Position numbers and translations under genes: made by a program
Notes under the pieces: model-generated
Told to the model about the DNA's origin: nothing
The model's database searches: none
What the model saw: only the letters and a program-made list of their open reading frames with translations
Shown here: in pieces, positions 7,500-14,051 of the stretch
How positions within the stretch are numbered: position 1 is the stretch's first letter
Layout of the letters: each line of letters starts with the position of its first letter
Assembly (NCBI GenBank): GCA_035468355.1
Contig: DATITA010000047.1
Location: forward strand, 1-17,115
Direction of reading: 5' to 3'
DNA: 17,115 bases
Origin: DATKSS01 sp035468355
Lineage (GTDB): Bacteria; Chloroflexota; Dormibacteria; Dormibacterales; Dormibacteraceae

Positions 7500-9143
7500 C
7501 TAGGGGATCACCGGAATCAGCAGATGAGAGTCGTAGCGGCCGCCCGTGTGGATCACGTGCGCGCCCTTGTTCCGGGTCACCGAGTGCCCCATGGCGACCA
7601 CGCCCGGCGGGTACTGCTGGACGTCGCTGCCCTGGATCACGAGTCGGAGCTGCTCGCCGGCCAGGAACCGCGTGCCGGAAGGCCAGATCTCGATGTCCAC
7701 GGGCACAACCTTGCCTGGCTTCAGGCGCTGCTCGCGCAGGTGAGTGTGCCATGGCTGCTCGCGGCGAGACCGCTCCCGGTCCAGCTCCCGGTGTGAGACG
7801 CGAAGCCAACCCAGCGCCACGGGGCCGTCCTCCAGGGCGTTCAGGAACGAGAACGGCACGAGTTCGCCGGCAGCGTCGAGCTTCTGGAGGCCGAGGAAGA
7901 GGTCCATGTCGTCCGCGCCCTCAGCTTCGACCCACAGGCGAACCTTCATGTGCCCGATGAGCTCGGTTTTCTCGGCGAACCGGTGCACGAACTCGACCCG
8001 GCCGTGCTCGGCGGGGTACCTGGCGGAGGCTTCCACTGTGGCTGGGCGCGAGCCCATGGAGCCGGCCGCCGCGTCGAGGTACAGCACCTCGTACCTGGTC
8101 CGGGCGAGCGGCCACTCGTGCTCGTCGCGCATGTCGCCGACGTAGAAACGCTCTCGCACCTCGAGGCGAACCTTCGGCCAACGTTCGACCTCGTTGTCCA
8201 CCCCTTTCAGGAATCGGTCGAAGAACTGGCGCAGCCGTTCGACGTTGTCGGGCTGGTAGTAGTACTGCCATTTCTTGCGCCCGTGCACGACCAGCCACTT
8301 GTGCCGGGATCCGATTTGCTTGAAGCCCTCGAGGGTCCCGCGCGTGTGGAGGCCCTGGTCCGACCAGCTGGCGACGATGAAGGCCGGGACCTCGATCTTC
8401 GACAGGTCGGGCGTCTTGCTCTCCCAGTAGGCGTCCCACAGCGGGTGCTCGGCGTACATGGTCACGGTGTCCTCGACCCGCTGGTGCGAGTAGGCCACGC
8501 GCCGCGAACGCCACATCGGCCCGAAGCGGTTTTCGGGGATGCCGCCGTGGTACGCCATCTCGCGGTACCGGTCGCTGACGCCCTCCCAGGGGTTGATGGC
8601 GGCGAGGTGGGGCGGATGCTCGGCCGCGGCGCGCCACTGCACGATCGCGAGATACGAGACGCCCGACATGCCGACCTTGCCGTTGCTCCAGGGCTGCGTG
8701 CCTGCCCACTCGATGAGGTCGTACACGTCCTCGGCCTCCTGGGCGCTGTAGAAGGTCGCGTCGCCCTGAGAGTTCCACATCCCCCGCGGGTCGACATTGA
8801 CGACCGCGTATCCGTGGCGCGTCCAGTACAGCGGGTCGGGGGCCTCGAAACCCGCGTACTTGGAGATCCAGCCCGGGTCCACTCCGTGATTGGGAAAAAT
8901 TTCGTACTTGACGGGAGCGTGCTTACCGTACGGGCCCCAGGCCACGATCACAGGGGTCACGGCGCCCTCTTCAGGCCGGAAGACGTCCACATAGATCTCG
9001 ATCCCATCGCGCATGCGCACCGGGGCGTCGTATTCGATGAGCATCCCGTCGGCCTGGACGGTGCGGTGGTCGAGCGGCGGACAGCCGCCGTCCGACGGCG
9101 GCAGGCCGGGCAGGAATTTGGTCTCGAAGGTATTGGCTTCCAT
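7500..9143 (-). CDS. CocE/NonD family serine hydrolase (X-Pro dipeptidyl-peptidase S15-like)
   Basis: Alpha/beta-hydrolase of the CocE/NonD family (cocaine esterase, alpha-amino-acid ester hydrolases, X-Pro peptidases), 547 residues. The order is an N-terminal strand region with VRMRDGIEIYVDVFRP, the nucleophile elbow GVSYL with Ser163, a helical cap, a strand ending in SWSDQG with the probable catalytic Asp262, and VVHGRKKW with probable catalytic His287. A C-terminal jelly-roll (XPP_C-like) domain follows from about residue 320, with IEIWPSGTRFLAGEQLRLVIQG. No signal peptide is seen, so it is probably cytoplasmic. ATG 9143 is chosen because GAGGA lies 6 bases upstream; the frame extends to 9539 but would run antisense through the next gene. 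It leads the minus-strand unit and is divergent from the second importer. It would cleave an ester or amide; the substrate is unknown. Confidence 0.87.
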   Translation of the reverse strand: MEANTFETKFLPGLPPSDGGCPPLDHRTVQADGMLIEYDAPVRMRDGIEIYVDVFRPEEGAVTPVIVAWGPYGKHAPVKYEIFPNHGVDPGWISKYAGFEAPDPLYWTRHGYAVVNVDPRGMWNSQGDATFYSAQEAEDVYDLIEWAGTQPWSNGKVGMSGVSYLAIVQWRAAAEHPPHLAAINPWEGVSDRYREMAYHGGIPENRFGPMWRSRRVAYSHQRVEDTVTMYAEHPLWDAYWESKTPDLSKIEVPAFIVASWSDQGLHTRGTLEGFKQIGSRHKWLVVHGRKKWQYYYQPDNVERLRQFFDRFLKGVDNEVERWPKVRLEVRERFYVGDMRDEHEWPLARTRYEVLYLDAAAGSMGSRPATVEASARYPAEHGRVEFVHRFAEKTELIGHMKVRLWVEAEGADDMDLFLGLQKLDAAGELVPFSFLNALEDGPVALGWLRVSHRELDRERSRREQPWHTHLREQRLKPGKVVPVDIEIWPSGTRFLAGEQLRLVIQGSDVQQYPPGVVAMGHSVTRNKGAHVIHTGGRYDSHLLIPVIP

Positions 9144-9149
9144 GGTGCT

Positions 9150-9154
9150 TCCTC
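9150..9154 (-). promoter_or_regulatory. ribosome binding site of the CocE-like gene
   Basis: On the minus strand GAGGA stands 6 bases before the ATG at 9143. This decides the start against the much longer open frame that reaches 9539. Confidence 0.75.
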
Positions 9155-9186
9155 GAGCCCGCCAGGGGATGCCGGCGTGCTTCCAC

Positions 9187-9215
9187 TTGCGCTGGCGACC
9201 CGCGGCAACTATGGT
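9187..9215 (+). promoter_or_regulatory. possible sigma-70-type promoter for the second importer operon
   Basis: TTGCGC (9187-9192) and TATGGT (9210-9215) are separated by 17 bases, on the plus strand inside the 162-bp divergent region. The match is moderate (3/6 and 4/6). If used, the transcript would start near 9222 and carry a leader of about 84 bases that includes the tandem repeat and the strong ribosome site. No equally good pair was found for the minus-strand unit, though CATAGT on the minus strand at 9213-9208 overlaps the same core. Confidence 0.3.
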
Positions 9216-9248
9216 ACTCATCACGGCGGTAGGGTGTACGCTTCCGTC

Positions 9249-9273
9249 ACGCGTTTTTTGGACGCGTTTTTGG
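9249..9273 (+). repeat. tandem ACGCGT/T-tract repeat that can fold as a small hairpin with a U tail
   Basis: Two near-identical adjacent units, ACGCGTTTTTTGG and ACGCGTTTTTGG. ACGCGT is itself palindromic, so the two copies can pair as a 6-bp stem with a 7-base loop (9255-9261), followed by five T. It lies 32 bases before the start of the second binding-protein gene and could be a DNA operator with two half sites or a weak terminator/attenuator in the leader. Confidence 0.6.
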
Positions 9274-9292
9274 CCGGCTGACAGGCTGGCAC

Positions 9293-9299
9293 AGGAGGG
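9293..9299 (+). promoter_or_regulatory. strong ribosome binding site of the second binding-protein gene
   Basis: AGGAGGG is 6 bases before the ATG at 9306, the best Shine-Dalgarno match in the window. It fits the need for excess binding protein over the membrane subunits in this transporter class. Confidence 0.85.
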
Positions 9300-9305
9300 T
9301 TTCGG

Positions 9306-10607
9306 ATGCGGATCCTGCGAAATCGACTGGCCTCCACGGCGGCGTTGGGGACGGCCCTGATCCTCGTGGCCTGCGGCGGGGGCGGCGGCGGGAGCACCGT
9401 GCCGACCCAGACCGGGTCCCTGAACATCGGGGTCATCGCCCCCTTTACCGGGCCGGCCGCCGAGTTCGGCACGTTGCTCACGGCGCCCTGCTTGGCGGCG
9501 AGCGACCTCATCAACGCAGCCGGCGGCATCATGAGCCACCAGGTCAATTGCCAGTCCATCGACGACACGGGCGACCCCGCCGACGCCGTGCCCAACGTGA
9601 CCAAGGCGATCGCCACCAGCACCAACCTGGACATGGCGATCGGGCTCGAGAGCAACACTGCCGCGACCACCGTCCCGATCGTGAACAACGCGAAGATCCC
9701 GTTCCTCACGACCAACGGCCTGGTCGCGTTTACCAGGAACAACTATCCGTACTACTACCGCCTGACCCCCGGTGACGACGCCAACGGCGCGGCGTTCGCG
9801 GTCTGGGCCGTCCAGCAGGGCTACAAGAAAGTCGCCGTCGTCTTCCAGAACGCGATCGGTTCGGAAGGCAACCTCCCCGGGCTGCAGGCCGCGATGCCGA
9901 AGCTCGGAGGCAACGTCGTGATCAACAAGACCATCCCGGCCGATGCAGCTTCCTACTCGGCTGAGGCGGCCAGCGTGATCGCGGCCAACCCCGACGTTTT
10001 GATCTGGTCAGCCGACCCGCAGACCACGGCGACCTTCATGTCCAACTACAAGCAGCTGAACAGCGGCAAGCTGCCTCCGATGGTCACGGCCACGGACTCG
10101 TTGACGCCGGACTTCTTCAACGCTGTCAAGAGCGCGGTCGGCCTCGACTACGTGACGAGCAAGATCTGGCTCGTCGGCTCGTACTTCGACCAGACGACTC
10201 CCGCGTTCAACACCTACAAGAACGCCTTGCTCGCCAACTCGAAGACGCATGACATCGCGCCGGTCCTGAGCACCGTCGGCCCGCCTGCTGGGGCATACGA
10301 CGGCATCAACATCATGGCGCTGGCCATGATCATGGCCAAGACCACTGTCGGCTCCTACTACAACCAGTACGTCCTCCAGGTCGTGCTTCCGAAGGCCGGG
10401 GCGACGGTCGTGAACAACTACGCCGATGGCGCGAAGGCGCTGGCCGCGGGCAAGACGATCCAGTACGTAGGCGTGTTGGGCCAGCCCACCTTCGACAAGT
10501 ACCACAACTCGGCAGGCGAGTTCGACGCCAACAAGTTCAACAGCGATGGCAGCGCGACCCAGGTGGGGACGATCTCCGGGGCCCAGGTCATCAAGTTGCT
10601 TGGCTAG
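9306..10607 (+). CDS. ABC importer substrate-binding lipoprotein, Liv/HAAT type (system 2)
   Basis: Solute-binding protein of the second Liv-type importer, 433 residues, Peripla_BP_6 family. It has a basic start (MRILRNR), a hydrophobic segment and a lipobox LVAC with Cys23, followed by a six-glycine linker, so it is a Sec-type lipoprotein; the first binding protein in this window instead shows a Tat-like signal. The mature part begins LNIGVIAPFTGPAAEFG, typical of the fold. Cys62 and Cys82 could form the N-terminal disulfide seen in LivJ-type proteins (inference). ATG 9306 has an excellent ribosome site. The gene is divergent from the CocE-like hydrolase and leads the livH-livM-livG-livF genes, with a 48-bp gap before livH that holds a strong inverted repeat. 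It shares little obvious sequence with the first binding protein beyond family motifs, so the two probably bind different ligands. Confidence 0.92.
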   Translation: MRILRNRLASTAALGTALILVACGGGGGGSTVPTQTGSLNIGVIAPFTGPAAEFGTLLTAPCLAASDLINAAGGIMSHQVNCQSIDDTGDPADAVPNVTKAIATSTNLDMAIGLESNTAATTVPIVNNAKIPFLTTNGLVAFTRNNYPYYYRLTPGDDANGAAFAVWAVQQGYKKVAVVFQNAIGSEGNLPGLQAAMPKLGGNVVINKTIPADAASYSAEAASVIAANPDVLIWSADPQTTATFMSNYKQLNSGKLPPMVTATDSLTPDFFNAVKSAVGLDYVTSKIWLVGSYFDQTTPAFNTYKNALLANSKTHDIAPVLSTVGPPAGAYDGINIMALAMIMAKTTVGSYYNQYVLQVVLPKAGATVVNNYADGAKALAAGKTIQYVGVLGQPTFDKYHNSAGEFDANKFNSDGSATQVGTISGAQVIKLLG

Positions 10608-10608
10608 A

Positions 10609-10664
10609 GGTCAGCAACCGATTTGAAAAGCCTGCAATGAGCAGGCCGGCCTAGGTTGCTGATC
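10609..10664 (+). promoter_or_regulatory. potential RNA stem over the livH start codon, with a nested hairpin
   Basis: GGTCAGCAACC at 10609-10619 can pair with GGTTGCTGATC at 10654-10664: 11 bp with one G-U pair. Its 34-base loop contains a second stem, GCCTGC (10630-10635) with GCAGGC (10641-10646) around a 5-base loop. The outer stem begins one base after the binding-protein stop and includes the livH TTG at 10656. It could couple livH translation to the upstream gene, lower membrane-subunit expression, or protect the binding-protein mRNA from 3' decay. Confidence 0.6.
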
Positions 10665-11546
10665 CAGGCGATCGAGGCGATTGGATTTGGCATCGCCACC
10701 GGAGCGGTGATCGCTCTGGGTGCGGTCGGATTCTCCGTGCAGTTCGGGATGAGCAACATCCTCAACATCACGTATGGGTCCCTGATGACCCTTGGCGCGT
10801 ACCTGGGGTTGTTCCTGATTGATCGGGGGGCCAACGCGTGGTTCGCCCTGCTCGTCGCCGGCGTTGTGATCGGCGTGGTGTCCGTCGGGTTTCACCGCTG
10901 GCTGCTCGCGCCGCTGGTGAGGCGCGGCACCCGGGCCTTCGCGCTCGTGATCGTCACGGTCTCGGCCGGCGTGGTCCTGCAGTACGTGATCGTCGCGTTC
11001 GCCGGGCCGGATGCCAAAAGCTACGGGGAGCAGAGCGGGCAGACCTTCCGATTTGCGGGCTTCCTGCTGACCGCAAGCCAGGTCACGATCATCGTCCTGA
11101 CCCTCGTCGTGATGCTCGCGCTCCATCTGCTGCTGACACAGACGACGCTGGGTCGTGCGATGCGGGCGACCGCCTCCAACCGCATCCTCGCGCAGAGCTG
11201 CGGCATCAACACGGATCTGATCAGCGACACGGCTTGGCTCCTTTCGGGTGCTCTTTGCGGCGCGGCCGGCGTCGCCCTCGCGATCACGACCGTGAGCTTT
11301 GATTTCACTCTGGGTCCGATCTTTCTCATCCCGATGATCGCGGCGGCGGTGCTCGGAGGCATCGGGCAGCCATATGGCGCCATGGTCGGCGGCCTGGTGG
11401 TCGGGATCGCCGGCGAGCTTGCGGCGAGCTTCGCCAACCCCGAATACAGCCAGGTGGCCGCATTCGCAATCCTCATCCTCATGCTGCTGTTGCGGCCGCG
11501 AGGCCTGTTCGGCTCAGCGTCCGCGACGCGGCGCCTGACAGCCTAG
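10656..11546 (+). CDS. livH: ABC importer permease LivH (system 2)
   Basis: Integral membrane subunit of the second importer, 296 residues with multiple hydrophobic segments. ILNITYGSLMTLGAY at residues 35-49 corresponds to the INLAHG hallmark of LivH but is diverged, with Thr-Tyr replacing Ala-His. The coupling loop AMRATASNRILAQSCG is near 168-183, and GGIGQPYGAMVGG matches the late conserved segment. The start is TTG 10656 (CTG 10659 is another option); there is no well-spaced ribosome site and the start lies inside a potential RNA stem. The stop is followed after 12 bases by livM. The diverged motif suggests a ligand class different from the first importer, though that is inference. Confidence 0.88.
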   Translation: MLIQAIEAIGFGIATGAVIALGAVGFSVQFGMSNILNITYGSLMTLGAYLGLFLIDRGANAWFALLVAGVVIGVVSVGFHRWLLAPLVRRGTRAFALVIVTVSAGVVLQYVIVAFAGPDAKSYGEQSGQTFRFAGFLLTASQVTIIVLTLVVMLALHLLLTQTTLGRAMRATASNRILAQSCGINTDLISDTAWLLSGALCGAAGVALAITTVSFDFTLGPIFLIPMIAAAVLGGIGQPYGAMVGGLVVGIAGELAASFANPEYSQVAAFAILILMLLLRPRGLFGSASATRRLTA

Positions 11547-11558
11547 TGGACCACTGAG

Positions 11559-12509
11559 ATGGAGTACTACCTCATCGTCCTGCTCGTGTACCTGGGCACC
11601 GACCTGCTCGCGGCGTGGGGCCTCAACCTGGAGTTCGGCGTGGCCGGCGTCGCCAACCTCGCGTTCATCGTGACGATTGCCGCGGGGGCTTACACGTACG
11701 CGATCTGCACGCTCGGTCCGCCGGCCGCCATGGGCAGCTTCCAGCAGTACGTCGGCGGCTTCACGCTCCCGTTCCCCATCGCGGTGGCCGCGGGCGGGCT
11801 GATCGGTGGGGTGGTGGGGGTGCTGATCGGGATCACGGGCCTCAAGCGCCTGCGACCGGACTATCAAGCGGTGGCCATGCTGGTCGTCTCGTTGATGGCA
11901 GCCACCGTCGTGAGTGCCGACACCGGGTTCCTCAACGGGAACGCCGGCCTGGGCCTGATCCCCGCTCCCTTTTCCGACCAGGATCCCGAGATCCAGCGCT
12001 GGGCTTACGTGGCCATCGTGGTCGTATGCTGCGTCGCCGCCTACCTGGTCCTGCGGCGGTTCACCGACGGACCGATCGGACGCGCCCTACGCGCGATGCG
12101 TGACGACGAGTTCGCCGCCGCCGCGATCGGCAAGGACATCGTGTCGATGCGTCTCATGGTCCAGGCCGTGGGTGGCGTCTTCGGCGGGCTGAGCGGCGCC
12201 CTGCTGGTTGCCTTCATCGGGGGCTGGTCGCCCGGAGCGTGGAACTACATCGAGACGCTGGCGCTCCTGACCGCGGTGATCGTGGGCGGGATGGGCAACA
12301 ACCGCGGCGTCACGATCGGGACCTTCCTGATTGCCATTCTCATCCTGCAGGGCGTGCAGTTTCTGCCGCAATCGATCAACACGTTCCGCATCGGCCTGCG
12401 CGAGGACCTGGCTTGGATCGTCCTGGGCATTCTGACCATCGTTTTCATCTGGGTGCGACCTCAGGGCGTGGTGGCGGAAAAGCGCCCCAGGTACGGCGGC
12501 AGCCCTTGA
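11559..12509 (+). CDS. livM: ABC importer permease LivM (system 2)
   Basis: Second membrane subunit of the second importer, 316 residues. The N-terminal segment contains NLEFGVAGVANLAF, the equivalent of the GYxGLLSLGQAAF hallmark but without the usual Gln. The coupling-loop motif ALRAMRDDEFAAAAIG lies near residues 176-191, and VGGMGNNRGVTIGTF near the C-terminus matches the family. The C-terminal tail is basic (KRPRYGG). ATG 11559 is 12 bases after the livH stop with only a weak ribosome site. The TGA stop overlaps the livG TTG by 4 bp, supporting one operon. Confidence 0.9.
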   Translation: MEYYLIVLLVYLGTDLLAAWGLNLEFGVAGVANLAFIVTIAAGAYTYAICTLGPPAAMGSFQQYVGGFTLPFPIAVAAGGLIGGVVGVLIGITGLKRLRPDYQAVAMLVVSLMAATVVSADTGFLNGNAGLGLIPAPFSDQDPEIQRWAYVAIVVVCCVAAYLVLRRFTDGPIGRALRAMRDDEFAAAAIGKDIVSMRLMVQAVGGVFGGLSGALLVAFIGGWSPGAWNYIETLALLTAVIVGGMGNNRGVTIGTFLIAILILQGVQFLPQSINTFRIGLREDLAWIVLGILTIVFIWVRPQGVVAEKRPRYGGSP

Positions 12510-13273
12510 GCCCGGCCGGCCCGATCCTCGAGGTCCGCGAGCTCGTCAAGACCTACGGCGGCGTGCGCGCGGTCAACGGCGTCACGTTCACTGCGGCGCG
12601 CGGTGCGATCACCGGCCTGATCGGACCAAACGGCGCGGGCAAGTCGACGGCCCTGAACGTGATCGGCGGCTTCCTGCCGCCGGACGGCGGCCGGGTGATC
12701 TTCGACGGCGAGGACGTCACGGGCTGGCCGATGCACCGCCTCGCCCGGCGCGGCCTGGTGCGAACCTTCCAGCTCGCCCGCGTGTTCGGTGGCCTCACCA
12801 CCATCGAGAACCTGGTGGTGGCGGCGCCTGGTCACCGGGGCGAGTCGGCCTGGGGAATCCTCGCCGGCAGGAGGTACTGGGGCAAGCAGGAGGACCAGCT
12901 GGTCGCGCAGGCGCGCGAGATGCTGCGCGCGTTCGGGATGGAGGCCAAGGCCGACGAGTACGCGCGAAACCTCAGCGGCGGCCAGAAGCGCGCCGTCGAG
13001 ACCATGCGCGCGTTGATGATGCGGCCGAAGCTGCTGCTGCTCGACGAGCCGATGGCAGGTCTGAGCCCCAGCCTCTCGCGCCAGCTCGAGGAGCTGTTCC
13101 TCAAGCTCACGAGCGAAGGCATGTCATTGCTCCTGGTCGAGCACGGTCTGGACACGGTCGAGCGCATCTGCGGCCAGGTCGTGGTGATGGCGCAGGGCAA
13201 GGTGCTGTCCGAGGGCCGTATGACTGAGCTCCGCACCCGCAAGGAGGTGCAGGACGCCTACGTCATCGGCTGA
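12506..13273 (+). CDS. livG: ABC importer ATP-binding protein LivG (system 2)
   Basis: Cytoplasmic ATPase of the second importer, 255 residues with all motifs intact: Walker A GPNGAGKST at 40-48, Q-loop in RTFQLARVF, signature LSGGQKRAVE, Walker B LLLLDEPMAGLSP and switch histidine in LLVEHGLD. The insert between Q-loop and signature (residues about 105-150) and the segment FQLARVFGGLTTIENL are typical of LivG rather than LivF. Start TTG 12506 is chosen because it forms a 4-bp TTGA overlap with livM and puts the first strand (PILEVRELVKTYGG) at the usual distance; the frame is open further upstream only as a livM shadow. livF follows after 7 bases. In contrast to the first LivG in the window, the signature glycine is present. 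Confidence 0.9.
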   Translation: MSPAGPILEVRELVKTYGGVRAVNGVTFTAARGAITGLIGPNGAGKSTALNVIGGFLPPDGGRVIFDGEDVTGWPMHRLARRGLVRTFQLARVFGGLTTIENLVVAAPGHRGESAWGILAGRRYWGKQEDQLVAQAREMLRAFGMEAKADEYARNLSGGQKRAVETMRALMMRPKLLLLDEPMAGLSPSLSRQLEELFLKLTSEGMSLLLVEHGLDTVERICGQVVVMAQGKVLSEGRMTELRTRKEVQDAYVIG

Positions 13274-13280
13274 CGGCGCG

Positions 13281-14048
13281 GTGGCGGCGCCGGCCCTGGA
13301 GATCCACGGGCTGACCGCGGGCTATGGCGACACCCCCATCGTCTACGACGTGGACCTCAAGGTCATGCCGGGCATGGTGGTCTCGGTCGTGGGGCCCAAC
13401 GGAGCGGGCAAGAGCACGTTGCTCAAGGCGATCCTGGGCATCGCGCGCCTCGTGGGCGGCCGGGTCGAGCTCAATGGCAAGGACGTGACCGGCCTCCCGC
13501 TGTCCCAGCTAGCTCGCGCCAGGATCGGCTACGTGCCGCAAATCGAGGACGTGTTCGAGGGCCTGCGCGTGAGGGAGAACCTCGACATGGGCGGCTATTT
13601 GTTCGGCGCTCGCGAAAGGGCTTCGAGGGCAGAGAAGGCCCTGGACGTCTTCCCCTCCCTCCGCAACAAGCTCAACCGCTTCGTCGAGACCTTGAGCGGC
13701 GGCGAGCGGAAGATGACCGCCATCGCGCGCGTGCTCATGCTCGACCCTGCCGTCCTCCTGCTGGACGAGCCGACCGCGGGACTTTCCCCGGAGCTCTCGC
13801 GCACCGTGCTGGAGCAGCAGATCCGCACTCTGGGCGACCACGGCAAGTCGGTGCTGCTGGTGGAGCAGAAAGCAGTTGCCGCGCTGGGCGTATCGGACTG
13901 GGCCTACATGATGGTGCGGGGCCGAATCGTGATGTCGGCGAGCGGCGCTGACGTGCTGGCCAAACCGGACATGCGCGAGATATTCCTGGGCGCGCACGGC
14001 CCGCAGGAATCGGAGCGCGGCGACGAGCTCTCAGACGAACCGAAGTAG
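13281..14048 (+). CDS. livF: ABC importer ATP-binding protein LivF (system 2)
   Basis: Second ATPase of the second importer, 255 residues. Walker A GPNGAGKST is at 38-46, the LivF-type segment IGYVPQIEDVFEGLRVRENL follows, then signature LSGGERKMT, Walker B VLLLDEPTAGLSPEL and Gln at the switch position (LLVEQK), as usual in LivF. GTG 13281 is 7 bases after the livG stop, without a clear ribosome site; coupling to livG translation is likely. It is the last gene of the operon: its stop is only 3 bp from the stop of the convergent minus-strand gene, leaving no room for a terminator between them. The C-terminal tail is acidic (SERGDELSDEPK). Confidence 0.9.
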   Translation: MAAPALEIHGLTAGYGDTPIVYDVDLKVMPGMVVSVVGPNGAGKSTLLKAILGIARLVGGRVELNGKDVTGLPLSQLARARIGYVPQIEDVFEGLRVRENLDMGGYLFGARERASRAEKALDVFPSLRNKLNRFVETLSGGERKMTAIARVLMLDPAVLLLDEPTAGLSPELSRTVLEQQIRTLGDHGKSVLLVEQKAVAALGVSDWAYMMVRGRIVMSASGADVLAKPDMREIFLGAHGPQESERGDELSDEPK

Positions 14049-14051
14049 ACG

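Noticed and set aside
7950..9281. Plus-strand open frame of 443 codons antisense to the CocE-like hydrolase
   Set aside because: No recognisable domain, no ribosome site, and the opposite strand codes a complete known family.
9144..9539. Extension of the hydrolase frame upstream of 9143
   Set aside because: It would run antisense into the second binding-protein gene and add residues unlike the family; ATG 9143 has a proper ribosome site.
10637..10654. Mini-ORF ATG-AGC-AGG-CCG-GCC-TAG just before the livH TTG
   Set aside because: Only five codons with a weak GAAAAG upstream; it could couple livH translation but nothing distinguishes it from chance.
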